Source: Hypholoma sublateritium FD-334 SS-4 (lineage: Eukaryota > Basidiomycota > Agaricomycetes > Agaricales > Strophariaceae). From it: a stretch of DNA of 64,000 nucleotides. The translations under genes were made by a program, and so were the position numbers. Numbering within the stretch: the stretch's first letter is position 1; every line of letters starts with the position of its first letter. The stretch spans positions 930,001-994,000 of the forward strand of contig KN817521.1 in NCBI GenBank assembly GCA_000827495.1, given 5' to 3'. The notes beneath the pieces were generated by a model that searched no databases, was not told the origin of the DNA, and saw only the letters and a program-made list of their open reading frames with translations. Below are positions 12,892 through 24,616 of this stretch, piece by piece.

Positions 12892-13087
12892 TGGATTGTC
12901 GCAACGACGCGGACGTCGAACGTTGGGGGAGAGAGAGGTAAGTACGTTCCCGCGCACGTGCCTGAGCGAGTCATGATATACCCGCAGATCCGCCTTGTCA
13001 ATGTCTGTTCCCCAAGTCCAGCGGAAGGCATTCTTCCCACTGGCAGGGTTCCATATCCTCATCCCGCCTGTAATTCCATCCTTCCAA
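12892..13087. promoter_or_regulatory. Bidirectional promoter region, Wbp11 / RNF10-like
   Basis: Only about 100-250 bp separate the divergent start codons, depending on which RNF10 ATG is used, so both promoters must share this segment. No TATA box seen. Confidence 0.45.
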
Positions 13088-15237
13088 ATGACTAGCGCTC
13101 CTGGATCCATCCAGGTAACAACCCCCAACCGTTTCTCCAAGATGCCTGCCAATCAAGCGACCAACTTGAACCATCTCCTTAACTTCACTCTGCCTCCCAG
13201 GCAGACTCGGCCGTTGTCAAGCTTGCCGAGAAGGAGTAGGAAGGCGGGAAATGTGCAGGGGGTTTGGAATAAGGAGCGTGAGTACCCTCTGTCTCTCGTA
13301 GATCAGCCCAGCTTGACGAGTGATACTACATGACAGGCTTCGTGAACGCGCAGTATCGATTCGTTATGAATCCAAATGGAGATTATACTGTTCACTTTGC
13401 GGACCCCGACATGTACATCTCACCGCTCGATATTTGTGTTTCCAGACGCACTGATTTATGTATTCGCAGTTTCTTCCAATGGCATGATATTTTACAAGTT
13501 ATCATTCCTCGTTCATCAGCATTGGCGTCCGTTACGGCTCCAGGCGAGCTGTCTGTGGATGTAGAAGGTCACACAACATGTCCGATATGTCTCTCGCCGC
13601 CTACCGCGCCGCGAATGACAAAATGCGGGCATGTAAGCTGCCCGTTGATTTATCCAATGGCGACTACTCAACCTCACCCCGCATAGGTTTTTTGTTTCCC
13701 TTGCATCCTGCACTATCTCAGCACTTCTGACAACAAGTGGGCCCGGTGCCCAATTTGCTTTGACTCGGTAAACGAGAAACAACTGAAATGTGTGAAATGG
13801 TATGATGGAATTGGCCACTTTGACACCGGTTCCGACACAAGCCGCGGAGAAGCATCGTCGTCGTCTTCCGTGACGGACAATACTTTCGAAACAATTCCTC
13901 AAGAAGGATCACTTCTACACATGAGACTTGTTCAAAGGCCGCAAATCACGACGCTCGCGTTACCCCGTTCTCATACCTGGCCGTCAGATATGGTCCCTCC
14001 TCATCAAGCACCCTTTCATTTCATCCGAGATGTATTTAGCTTCGCTAAGTTCATGCTGGCCACGCCTGCATATCTTATCGCCAATCTCACCCGGGACCTC
14101 GATGAGCTCTCTGCGGAACGACGCAGCTTGTCCGCCATGGAGGATGGTCTGGGCCTCATCTTTGTTGATGGTGCTGACCGCAAGGTCCGGGAACAAATTG
14201 CCAAAGCAGCTACTCTAGAAACACCCATTTTGAGGGAGACGATTGAAAAGGCGTACCGCGACCAGCAGGAAATGGACGTCAGATTTAATGCTGAGATACG
14301 CTACAAAGCAGAGCGGGACACCAAAGTGGTTACTCCGTCGTCAGATATTCCCCACGATTTTGTAGCGTCTCGTGCAATTCCTGGAGGCTCTTCAGCCATT
14401 CCAACAGCGGCGGATCCTTATTCTCGTCCTACACCGCAGAGTCGCAGTCAACCTCGGCAACGACGAAACCTCAACCCTCCTCCACCGTCTACGTCGACCT
14501 ACTATTACTATCAGGCAGCTTCTGGACTTCCAATATTTCTCCATCCCTTGGACATCCGGATTCTGCTATCCCACTTTCATAACTATGCGTCTTTCCCTGA
14601 CAACATCACCATACGAGTGGAATCATTTGCAGAAGGTTCTATTAACGATGATCTACGCAAACGATGCAAATATCTTGGTCACATGCCTGAAGGCGCAGAC
14701 GTCGTATTTGCAGAAACGGATCTAGAGGGCGTAGTTGGCGTTGAAGGACTGAAGAACTTTGAGGGTCCTTTGAAGCAGCGCACGGCAAGGAGGAAGGAGA
14801 AAGGGAGAAAGGAGGATCGCGCGAGGTTCCGAGCCGAGGAGAGGGAACGCGAGAGAGTCAACACGCCTTGGTCCTCAATGGCTTCTGACCAAATGGGTCC
14901 TGTTCTGCTCTCCGGCCTCCCGGCAGAAGACTTCTCTGCTCTTGATAACATACCTACGGTTGACGTGCACATACAAGAGGTGTCTCGACCACAATCTTCC
15001 ACCCTACCGGGTGCTTGGGGCAACCGAAGCTTCGCATCGGCGCTACATTCATCATCGCCTGGCCGGCCAGAGGCCCAGCGTCCCGGAAGACCGCAGCTCA
15101 ACGCCGACGATGAGTGGGACATGGACGTCGCTTGGCACGAGCTGGAGCAGCGCACCGGTGGCGGCGGCGGTCGCAAGAAGCGCGCAAACAAGCTTGTTGT
15201 CCTTGGAAGCGGGGGAGGGGGTGCCAGGCGACGTTAA
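13088..15237 (+). CDS. RING-finger protein, RNF10 family (probable E3 ubiquitin ligase)
   Basis: RNF10-type RING E3; in animals and yeast (Mag2) this family ubiquitinates small-subunit ribosomal proteins on stalled ribosomes. After the N-terminal NLNHLLNFTLPPRQ comes WNKE|RFVNAQYRFVMNPNGDYTVHF, then DPDIFFQWHDILQVIIPR. The C3HC4 RING runs CPICLSPPTAPRMTKCGHV, FCFPCILHYL, ARCPICFDSV with all ligands present, followed by LKCVKWYDG. The C-terminal half has FLHPLDIRILLSHFHNY and NFEGPLKQRTARRKEKGRKE, and ends in a basic Gly/Arg-rich tail. Three introns (near 13276-13336, 13412-13469, 13634-13686) keep frame. The start is uncertain: ATGs at 13001, 13088 and 13142 are in frame; 13088 gives a Ser/Pro-rich N-terminus as is usual. 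Complete. Confidence 0.85.
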
Positions 15238-16069
15238 CACAACCGGCCTTATCTAACCACTACCCCTATGACCGCCTTCAGAAAGGATATAGCTTTGATG
15301 CCCTGCATCCGGACTTACTTTTCTCTTTCTCAAGACCTTCGTTCTCAACCGTATCTCCGCCTTCGCTACGAAGGTTGAGGTTGTATACATATACATATGA
15401 CCCACATACGCTCCCACATCTCCCTACATGACACCTAAGTAAACATTCCGTTCCGTTCCTTCAAATACTCATTGACACATACAACATCGTACATATTTTG
15501 AATATCAGTGTAGCAACAATACAACAGCGCAACAACGCCTATATAATATCTGAATCTGCACAGTTAGCTTTATGGGCATGTCATTTATCTTTTTGGACAA
15601 AGATAATCGCTCGCGAGTCGCAATTGATGGCAACGGGAACAAAGCTATTGGCAACCCGTGTTTATATGCACAGCCATGCGCTTGAACACCACGAATAAAT
15701 TTGGCTTCACCCACACCTCCTTATCGACATCCAAGCAATCTATGCCATAAATAACGGTAACAATGAAGTGACCAGGGAGGAAATATGAAGACAACACCAG
15801 AGGACGAATAAAACAGATGGATACAACATATACAGCAACACTTGGTGTATGTAAGAGTCCCGGAAGGTTTTGAAATACTCTTGGACTAGATGCAAGGGCG
15901 GTATATGTGAGACTGCCATATGTGTTGCGTCCACATAATTAAGGCGAAGCGGAAGGAAGGCATAGCGGATGGTCGTGAATAGGTAGTGTAATGTCGTGAT
16001 ATCAGTTTATTCAAGATCGCGATGTCAGCACGAACTCGCAGGCTGTGCTCCGACACATAACTAATCTTT
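15238..16069. other. Intergenic region between convergent RNF10-like and Sho1 genes
   Basis: About 830 bp of two 3' flanks. No ORF above 69 codons, no repeat or RNA gene recognised. Confidence 0.4.
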
Positions 16070-17310
16070 TTAGATGACGTGAAGATAATTGGATGGTGCA
16101 ACTGCGGAAAGCTGTCAGCGGGCACCGTAAACCTAGCAATGAGCAGTCACATACTGCCTGATGTTCCATCGGCCTTCTTGGCTTGCCACCATTTTCCTTG
16201 CTTGTCCACGATGTCAAGAATCTCGCCTTTGGCGAATGAAATTTCGTTAGGGTCGTCAGGGTTTGCAGTATCTAAAAGAGATATATAAGAATTTCACTGA
16301 TAAAAACATATAAATGGATAACACTCACATGCATACAGAGCTTTGGCCTTGTATAGATATTGCTCTGCTGGCGGCGAAGACTGGTCGAGATTGGTACCAG
16401 AGTTGCCTGAACCGATACCTGCCATCAGCGGTGAGCTAGGGCCATTATCAGCGCCAGCGATAGATCCTTGGCCCCCTATAGAGGTTTGATTGTGTATGCT
16501 GGCCGGTCCTCCTGCGCCGCCTATGCTTCTGGTGTTGTCGTTCAGGCTACCGCCGAAGCTGTTCTGGTTTCGGAGACCCGCTGGATTGGGACTGCCATAT
16601 GCCCCGCTGCCCAGCTTGGCATCATAGCCATCTGCTGACCCAATTCCTCCCCCGGACGCATAGTTGGCTGGGTATCCGTTCCCGGATTGCATGCCGCCGT
16701 GCAGGATAGACGATTGGCGTGTTCTTCGGCGCCGTGAAGGGGGCGTCAAGCCGCCTGTGCCGAGCATGTTGAAGACGTGGAGGGCGAGAGAGTCATCCTC
16801 TGACGTGAAGTAGCCCACCCAGAGGATGTTGACGATGGAGAGAATAAGGTAGCCGGCGCCCATTGCGTTGGCAGCGCCACCTGCCGAGTAGATACCTGCT
16901 GTGGTTCCCTGAACAGATAACACAATGGCTACTGCGCCAAAGACAGATATTTGGAGACGATGCATGGCTATCGAGTCGGTTGCGATGGTGTATAGAACGC
17001 CGAGAATAAAGAACAGCTCGAGAAATATGGCGAACCATAGCGAACCAATTGCAGGACCGGCCTCTTCGCATGGCGTCAGACCCGCGAGGCGGTGCGAGGA
17101 TATGAAGTCATACCTTTACCGAGGTCAGAAGTCAGAAAACATTGCGAGACGAATGCGGTGAACCAGCCGGCCTAGGGGAGTTGCATTGAGCGGGGAACAT
17201 ACGGAAACAATAGAAATACGGACAATGGCAAGAAAAGTAGTGAAGAGGAAGAGGTGGTGGGTGATGATTGGGGTGATGCTGAAGCCTTGGTTGGCACCAC
17301 GGGGGGGCAT
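16070..17310 (-). CDS. SHO1: Osmosensor Sho1 (four-TM, SH3 adaptor of the HOG pathway)
   Basis: Plasma-membrane adaptor feeding the high-osmolarity MAP-kinase pathway; its SH3 domain recruits the MAPKK Pbs2. Start [19 protein letters not shown]. The first membrane segment is followed, after an intron, by [19 protein letters not shown], and after another by [20 protein letters not shown]. Four hydrophobic segments are spread over residues of roughly 20-150, ending [21 protein letters not shown] long Gly/Ser/Asn-rich linker ([31 protein letters not shown]) leads to a C-terminal SH3 domain: [53 protein letters not shown] then stop. Four introns all keep frame. The order TM-linker-SH3 and the length of about 330-340 residues fit the family. 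Complete. Confidence 0.92.
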
Positions 17311-17880
17311 TGTTGAGGCAGGGAGGAACACTAGACGCGATTCAAGAAAGCGATGCGCAGAATCACACCAGCCTTGCACTTTCACACGCTAACCTGGTTC
17401 AACACCCCTCAGCTCTAGCGAAGCGCGCAGCTTCGCCGACACCACTGCCCTTACAGTGCCCTTGGGCGCTGAAAAATCACTGCATAAATAGACCCATGTC
17501 TCGGCCAACCTTGTCCATCCGTGTTTCAATTGGGCGGTCTCGTTGGCAGCTGCGTCAGGAAACTGTCGACCAGCGCTTGACATTTGACTTTGCTTTCTAA
17601 AGGCCAGCTTCCAACGATTCCCGAGCTCTGCAGTTTCGGCAACGACGTCGAAATGACATGCCAACCTTTCCCAAAAACCTTCAATAATGGTGGACTCAAT
17701 AATGGTGGACTGCGGATCTGCAACACTCTTAATTGAGTCTATTCCTGCATCATTGACTTGCCATTTCGACACTGTAAAACGCAAGTCATTCAAGCGGTAC
17801 TCTTATTTCACAATATGGATATCAATGTATTTGGTTTGCTCTATCTGAGAGCATTGATTCGGAGGTTACGGCAATAGCTT
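17311..17880. other. Intergenic region with a 15-bp tandem repeat
   Basis: A 134-codon minus-strand frame (17389-17793) covers most of it but has no recognisable family and no initiation or splice context I trust, so I do not call it a gene. It contains the exact repeat at 17681-17710. Confidence 0.4.
17681..17710. repeat. Exact 15-bp tandem duplication
   Basis: TCAATAATGGTGGAC occurs twice in direct succession with no mismatch. Read on the minus strand it would repeat the five residues STIIE in the unassigned open frame. Confidence 0.9.
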
Positions 17881-18734
17881 TCACTGGGCGTTATATCTCC
17901 ACTCCATCACATGCAACCCTCGCCTTTTCCCTTTAACTTCGAAAAAATCTTCATGTGTCTTGATTAACTTGAACCCATTCTTCAAAAATACTTTGACACT
18001 CCCTTCGTTGCCCGTGAACGCGGAAACCCACATGTGGCGGACTTTCATCCGCGGAATAGCCCACTCGTGAAGCACAGTGTCCACTGCATCGCTCATAATC
18101 CCTTGCCGATGGTGACTGGGTGCTAGGTAGTCTGTCCAAGGGGAAGAATCAGTGCTGTATGCATCGTTCGCTGGACCACGCACCTCCAATGCTCCATATA
18201 ATTTGTGGGTCACCATTGGACATCTGATTGTTGCTTTCTTCACGACTCATCTTTTTGTCCCAGTCCACCCCATCAGGGCCCGCGGGGCCCATTAGCTCGC
18301 CGTGCATGCATCTCACTAAACTGATGTCCCCGATGAAAGCGTCTGATCCGTCCTCTTTTAACTCTCGAAGGGACTGCACGGGGCAGCGTCCGACAGTGAT
18401 GAGTTCCTGTTCGTCCTTTGCGTATTCCAACTCTTTTAAGACGCCCGTTGAAGCCTCTAGAATTTTGTCGAGGAAGGACTTCGCATCATCTGGGCGATAT
18501 TTACAAGTCAGGTTTCCAGCGCCCTCTGTCAAAACACTGAAATATACCAAAGGTGTATGGAAACGGTGGCCCGGACAAGCAGTCAGACACGGAGAAGTCG
18601 TTCAAGATCGAAACTATGGCTGGTGCGTCATCGGGGCGAGGGGGTGTGATGACAATGTTTTTGTGGTTTCTTAGTCGAAGGAAGGGCTCCCCGGTGGTTG
18701 AATTTATCTCGAGAGGATATAATTGGGGGTTCAT
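17881..18734 (-). CDS. GNAT-family N-acetyltransferase (RimJ/RimL-like)
   Basis: Acetyl-CoA-dependent acetyltransferase of the Acetyltransf_3 type; the acceptor is unknown. Exon 1 reads MNPQLYPLEINSTTGEPFLR, RNHKNIVITPPRPDDAPAIV and SGPPFPYTF. A 59-nt intron (18490-18548) joins to DDAKSFLDKILEAS. Exon 2 has DAFIGDISLVRCMHGELM and IIWSIG. Intron 18132-18183 joins to DYLAPSHHRQGIMSDAVDTV, the acetyl-CoA-binding Q/R-x-x-G-x-G/A region here written HHRQGIMSDA. It continues WAIPRMKVRHMWVSAFTGNE, VKVFLKNGFKLIKTHEDFFE and HVMEWRYNAQ. ATG 18734 is chosen because it gives the same beginning as can be traced in the neighbouring copy; an in-frame ATG at 18827 would add 31 residues. Intact. Confidence 0.82.
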
Positions 18735-19125
18735 CGTGATTTGGGGTGTTCGAATCAAATGAAGCTCGTATGCGCAAGTATTTATGCTTCCAATTGCTTC
18801 CTGTATGACTCGGTCAGGTTCGCTCACTAATCATGTGCAGTGTATCCGCTAATCGCGCTCAAAGCATAAATAAGAGTGCCATATCAACTGGCAGTTGTAG
18901 GAAGACGAGCTATACTAAAAATACTGGCGCCTTGTGCACTTCATTCATTTTTAATTCATAAATACTTAACTCTACTCAACTCTACTTCTACGCGTAAATC
19001 GAGCTTGATAAACGTACTTATTACATATGGCTCCAGCAAACCAGGCCTACCGCTATCCCGCTAGATCGTTGTCTGCATCAATGGCAATCGATGACACCAA
19101 AATGCCACTGTCAACAGGCTATGCA
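18735..19125. other. Intergenic region between the two GNAT copies
   Basis: About 390 bp, AT-rich near 18940-19020. It should include the promoter of the intact GNAT gene. No other feature seen. Confidence 0.35.
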
Positions 19126-20013
19126 TTACCCAAATGCATTACCCAAATTCCATTCCAATACATGGACACTCCTCATCCTACCTTTTACGATAGCATGCTC
19201 TTCGATTGTGCGAACCAATCTGAAACCGTCCCTTTCGAAAACCTTCACGCTCCCATCGTTGCCAGTAAACGCAGCAGCCAAGATATGCCTGACTCCCGTG
19301 CGAGGAATGGCCCATTCGTGAAGGAGTGTGTCTAATGCATCTGTCATGATACCCTTCCGATGATGGCTCGGAGCTAGATAATCTGTCAAAAACAAAGAGT
19401 TCAAACGTTCATATCCGACCAGGCATGATGATTGAAAAACAAACCTCCAATACTCCAAACTATAATAGAGTCGCCAACCTCAAGGCTGCCATTCTCAGAA
19501 ATATTCTGCTCTGCACGTTTAAAATCCACCGTGGGCGTATTCGTTAATTCGCCATGAAAGCAGCGCATGATGGAAAGTGTCCCAATGAATGTGTCTGTGC
19601 CGTCGTCGTGGACCTCTCGAAAGAGAACAGATTGGTGCCCCATTGGCGGTTATCAACGACTCTGTGCCTTGATCATCCTTTAGATCCTGTAAAAACCCAT
19701 CTAAGAGAGGTTTGTGGACATGTAGTAACCACTCCTCTGACAGTGACAATGCACCTCTTAGTCGAACGTTTTAGCACGCCGGGCAGGTAAAAGCAACTGA
19801 CTTAGAAAGTAAGGGTGCGGCGGGCTGGACAACCACTCGTAGACTCATACGTCATTAAACAGCGGTACGCATGTGAGCCTTTGTGAGGGGCATTGTGCCA
19901 ACGCACGGATGTCAGGACGATATTTTTGTGCTTTCTCAAGCGCAAGAAGACTTCCCGCGTTTCTGGGTTGATTCAAGAGGCTGGAGTTGATTGGGGAGGG
20001 CATTTGGGTTCAG
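19126..20013 (-). pseudogene. GNAT acetyltransferase, degenerate tandem copy
   Basis: A tandem copy of the GNAT gene downstream, recognisable along its whole length but broken. The place matching the start of the intact copy reads CTG AAC CCA, not ATG. The first exon then needs two frames to give EVFLRLRKHKNIVLTS and, later, a frame with an in-frame TGA followed by VYEWLSSPPHPYF. The donor of intron 1 appears as c|taagt, not gtaagt. Exon 2 has SLITANGAPICSL, then one extra T (ctttcg) shifts frame before REVHDDGTDTFIGTLSIMRC. The last part is clean: an intron joins WSIG to DYLAPSHHRKGIMTDALDTL, then AAFTGNDGSVKVFERDGFRL to LEWNLGNAFG. So the 3' half is conserved and the 5' half decayed. A sequencing error could explain one lesion, not all. 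Confidence 0.75.
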
Positions 20014-20359
20014 TCTAGAAAACGATATTAGCCATGCTACAAGCATTTGAGCAGGTCAAATGACTCCAGCGCCCGAACTTGATTGACAAAGAACTTGACA
20101 AGAAGCGCTTAGCTGCGCTTAGCGCACCGATAAGTGATGGGAGTGATGGTATTTTTAGACGAATTTTTGTTGGAACACGTGACTTGATCTGACCTGCCCT
20201 AGCGCAAAAGATCGATAAGACAAGGATTTGTCACCTTTGAAACTTTATTCTCCCTCGTCAACAGTGACAGTGCTGTTCAAAAGCAATCTCCATCATCGGG
20301 ATTGTTCTCTCTCATAACCTCCTTTTTTACGTCTCTGTACTTCCTACCAGTTAGACATC
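20014..20359 (+). promoter_or_regulatory. EF2 promoter and 5' leader region
   Basis: About 345 bp before the EF2 start. The 100 bases next to the ATG are pyrimidine-rich (ttctccctcg, tctctctcat), as expected upstream of a highly expressed fungal gene. No TATA box stands out. Confidence 0.4.
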
Positions 20360-23300
20360 ATGGTGTGAGTGCACATTTACCTTTCTCGCCTGCCCTATTT
20401 CCTGATCGATGTCACTCGATCGTCTCTAGTAACTTCACGGTCGGTCAGTAGCCAGAACGCAATTGAGGCAGAGAAATGGTCATTCATACGGTTTTTATGG
20501 TGTTCAGATCAGATCCGTCAGCTCATGGACAAACCCACTAACATTCGTAACATGAGTGTTATTGCCCATGGTATGTAAATTTTATTGGCAGTGAAAATTC
20601 TGCTTCGAATGTTCTAACGTCATATTCAATACATAGTCGACCACGGAAAGTCCACCCTCACCGATTCATTAGTGTCGAAAGCTGGAATTATCGCTGGGTC
20701 GAAAGCCGGTGACATGCGTTTCACCGATACGAGAGACGACGAGAAAGAGCGAGGTATCACCATTAAGTCGACCGCTATCTCCATGTACTTCGAGGTTGAC
20801 AAGGAGGATCTCCCCGCTATCAAGCAAAAAACCGTTGGTAAGCGCGCCTTTCTGGGGCGGAACCTAATAGGCGAACATAACTCATCACTATCTGTATGCG
20901 ATTAGGAAACGAGTTCCTGATCAATTTAATCGACTCCCCCGGACATGTCGATTTCTCTTCAGAAGTCACCGCAGCCCTCCGCGTCACTGATGGTGCCCTC
21001 GTCGTTGTCGATTGCGTTGAAGGTGTTTGCGTGCAGACGGAGACAGTCCTCCGTCAAGCCCTTACTGAGCGTATCAAGCCCGTTGTTATCATCAACAAGG
21101 TCGATCGCGCCCTTCTCGAACTCCAAGTCGACAAGGAGTCGCTTTACCAATCCTTCCAGCGCACCATTGAAAGTGTCAACGTCGTCGTCTCCACCTACCA
21201 CGACGCCGCTCTCGGTGATGTCCAAGTCTACCCCGATCAGGGAACTGTTGCCTTCGGATCTGGTCTCCACGGATGGGGTTTCACCCTTCGTCAATTCGCC
21301 GCCCGTTACGCGAAGAAATTCGGTGTCGACAAGGAAAAGATGATGGTCAAGCTCTGGGGTGACAACTTCTTCAACCCGGCTACCCGCAAATGGACAACCG
21401 TCGGCACTGGCGCTGACGGCAAACCTCTTGAGCGTGCCTTCAACAGCTTCGTCCTTGAGCCCATTTTCAAGATCTTCGATGCCGTCATGAACTTCAAGAA
21501 GGACGCCATCGGCCCCATGCTCGAGAAGCTCGAGATCAAGCTCGCCCAGGACGAGCGTGACCTTGAAGGCAAAGCCCTCCTGAAGGTCGTCATGCGCAAG
21601 TTCTTGCCTGCGGGTGACTCTCTTTTGGAGATGATAGTCATCAACCTTCCCTCCCCTGCTACTGCACAGCGCTACCGTGTCGAGACGCTCTACGAAGGTC
21701 CCATGGACGATGAGTCCGCCATCGGAATCCGCGACTGTGACCCCAAGGGCCCTCTCGTCCTGTACGTCTCCAAGATGGTGCCCACCTCCGATAAGGGACG
21801 TTTCTACGCCTTCGGTCGTGTCTTCTCTGGAACTGTGAAGTCTGGACCCAAGATCCGCATCCAAGGACCCAACTACCTCCCCGGAAAGAAGGAAGATCTC
21901 TTCGTCAAGTCCGTCCAACGCACCGTCCTCATGATGGGTCGTTACGTCGAGCCCATCGAGGATTGCCCTGCCGGTAACATCGTCGGTCTCGTCGGTATCG
22001 ATCAGTTCCTGTTGAAGAGTGGTACACTTACCACCTCGGAAACTGCCCACAACATGAGGGTCATGAGATTCTCCGTTTCCCCCGTCGTGCAAGTCGCCGT
22101 CGAGGTCAAGAACGCGGCCGATCTCCCCAAGCTCGTCGAAGGCCTTAAGCGTCTTTCTAAGTCTGATCCCTGTGTCCAGGCATGGATTGCTGAGACTGGA
22201 GAGCACATCGTTGCTGGTGCCGGTGAGCTCCATTTGGAGATCTGCCTGAAGGTTCGATGTTTGATCTCTGTTTTGAGGAACCAACGCTCAATCAATTCAT
22301 TTAGGATCTCCAAGATGACCACGCTGGTGTTCCTCTCAAAATATCTGACCCGGTCGTGCCCTACCGTGAAACCGTCAAGACTGAGTCTTCCATCGTAGCT
22401 CTTTCCAAGTCGCAAAACAAGCACAATCGTCTATTCGTCAAGGCTATGCCCATTGAGGAGGAGCTCACCCTTGCCATCGAGTCGGGCAAGATATCCTCCC
22501 GTGACGATTTCAAGCTCCGTGCTCGTGTCATGGCTGACGAGTTCGGTTGGGATGTCACTGACGCCAGGAAGATCTGGTGTTTCGGTCCCGACACCACCGG
22601 TCCCAATCTGTTGGTCGACGTCACCAAGGGTGTGCAATATCTTAACGAAATCAAGGATTCTTGCGTTGCTGCCTTCCAGTGGGCTACTAAGGAAGGTGTT
22701 TCTTGCGAGGAGAACATGCGTGGTATCCGTGTCAACATCCTCGATGTAACTGTAAGTAGTTTGATAAGCACTCGCATTTTTAATTTTTTTTGCAGAAAAT
22801 TAATCGTCTTGTCTTAGCTTCACACTGATGCCATCCATCGTGGAGGAGGGCAACTTATCCCCACCATGCGTCGCGCCACTTACGCCGCCTGCCTGCTCGC
22901 CACCCCCACACTCCAGGAGCCCATTTACCTCGGTAGGTAACGGTTTCGATATCTTGAAATTGTCTAATTAAATTGTTTTTTTTAGTTGAGATCCAGTGCC
23001 CAGAAAACGCCATCGGTGGTGTCTACAGTTGCTTGAACAAGCGCCGTGGACAAGTCTTTTCCGAGGAGCAACGCCCTGGAACGCCCATGTTTACCGTCAA
23101 GGCTTACCTCCCCGTCGCCGAGTCCTTCGGATTCAACGGAGAGCTCCGCTCGCATACCGCCGGACAGGCCTTCCCCCAGAGCGTCTTCGATCATTGGGAG
23201 ACCATGAATGGCTGTAAGCATCCTTTATATTCATAACCTGTTTCGGAATAGGGTTTGACAATCTTTTTATAGCCTCTCTCGAGAAGGGTAGCAAGATGGA

Positions 23301-23382
23301 GGAGCTTGTAACCAAGATCCGTGTTCGCAAGGGTCTCAAGCCTGACATTCCTGCTCTTGACACATATTACGACAAGCTCTAG
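20360..23382 (+). CDS. EFT2: Translation elongation factor 2 (eEF2)
   Basis: Cytosolic GTPase that drives ribosomal translocation. Nine exons: 20360-20364, 20430-20443, 20508-20570, 20637-20837, 20906-22251, 22305-22751, 22818-22932, 22986-23213, 23273-23382. Together they give [20 protein letters not shown] then G1 [15 protein letters not shown]2 region [12 protein letters not shown]3 [12 protein letters not shown] and G4 [11 protein letters not shown]. Domain II includes [35 protein letters not shown] is the conserved stretch carrying the lysine methylated by EEF2KMT-type enzymes in other eukaryotes. The diphthamide histidine is in [18 protein letters not shown]; the C-terminus is [12 protein letters not shown]. 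Length about 842, as usual. The first two coding exons are only 5 and 14 nt. Codon use is strongly biased to C-ending codons, consistent with high expression. Confidence 0.97.
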
Positions 23383-23682
23383 AGATAGCGCAACGACGAG
23401 ACGTAGATGAACGACAATGTTGTACATACATAGTGTAGTGGAATCTATTCCTTTCCCTCAATTCCGAATTGTTCAGGAACGTGAGAGAAAGTGACACTAG
23501 TGTGACTAGTCTCCAATTGATATGTGTCTGTCCGGCGATTTGGTGTTTCCCTCTCCACTTTTTCTCTTCTGGTCCGTCAACTACCATTACCAACTTTTTA
23601 AACAATCTTTCGCCGCCAGCTTGCTCTCAAGGAACCCAATTTACACCCACTGACTCCAAACCAGATCTCACTATCCTTTCAC
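23383..23682 (+). other. Intergenic region, EF2 3' flank
   Basis: 300 bp holding the EF2 3' UTR and the promoter of the next gene. No feature recognised. Confidence 0.35.
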
Positions 23683-24616
23683 ATGGCTGCCTCACTCTCT
23701 GGCTTGTCTGCCTCGGTTACGCGCATCCTCTATCTTACTGGATTTCCAAAGGAGCTGAAGACCAAGGACATACAGTCCGCTTTCTCAGAGTACGAATCTC
23801 TGTCCGGTGGCTTCAAGATCAAGTGGAGGGATGACACCAGTCTGCTGATTGTCTTCCAGGATGCTGCCGTAGGTAAGTACTTTGTCCGATCTGGCGTTCT
23901 CAGCCTCTCTATTCGGTCTTTGTGTGCTGAACTAGCTCTTCCCAGCCAAGCGCGCTTACCTTAATACTGTTGCCTACCCCCCACCAATTCTGACATCGTC
24001 AACCACGGGGGTTACAGCTACCATCAAGCCCTATGATGGCCCCGATGCCCAGTCCGTCATCCAAACCGTCAATTCTCGGGGGCAGCACAACCCCAACAAC
24101 GCCTCCAGAGCACATAACGTCCGCGCGGCCTCCGTATCATTCCCCAACACTCGCAGTGCATCCAACTCTAATGCGTACCCGAACAACGGACATAGCCAGC
24201 ACCGCAACAACCTCTCCATGGCCCCTAATAGCCAGCATGTCGCGATCCCTGAAAGACAAGACGGTCAGGCGTCGCCCACGTTGCCGTCGCTCCCGTCTCA
24301 CCCAACTCTCAACGCTCTTATCAGCTCCTCGCTGGGAGAGGCAGTCGCAGGGACCAACATGAGCCTGCCAGCAGACCCCGCGATCTTGACGACGAGCTTG
24401 CATCAGCAGGCAGACTCCATGGGCGGTCCCCGGATTGGCGATCCCGGGAAGCGCATGCTGGGCGCAGCCTTAGGAGTACGACACCCCGCTCTCGGCCCAA
24501 GGGTCGTGAACGGCAACGCGAACGGCAGCCAGAGCGCTGCGCCTGTGCAGGGAAACGGCATCGACCATCTTAGGGACATGCAGAGGGCGATGGGAGGCCT
24601 CGTTGTTGCCGAGTGA
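23683..24616 (+). CDS. RRM-like protein related to R3HCC1/R3HCC1L
   Basis: Begins MAASLSGLSASVTRILYLTG. Residues of about 13-75 form a small RRM-like domain: TRILYLTGFPKELKTKDIQS, AFSEYESLSGGFKIKWRDDT, SLLIVFQDAAVAKRAYLNTV. This resembles the C-terminal domain of R3HCC1L-type proteins. One intron, 23873-23945, splits Ala in AAV|AKRAY. The remaining two thirds is low-complexity Asn/Ser/Pro/Gly-rich sequence (HNPNNASRAHNVRAA, NANGSQSAAP) with a moderately conserved-looking tail, GKRMLGAALGVRHPALGPRV and GIDHLRDMQRAMGGLVVAE. An RNA-related role is likely from the fold but not shown. Complete, with no lesions. The family assignment is weaker than the coding call. Confidence 0.72.

Noticed and set aside
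17389..17793. 134-codon minus-strand frame upstream of Sho1
   Set aside because: No family signature, no convincing context, includes a simple 15-bp duplication, and lies in a plausible promoter/3' region.
20959..22284. 441-codon minus-strand frame opposite EF2
   Set aside because: Antisense shadow caused by strong codon bias of EF2; Asp/Glu/Leu/Gly-rich with no domain.
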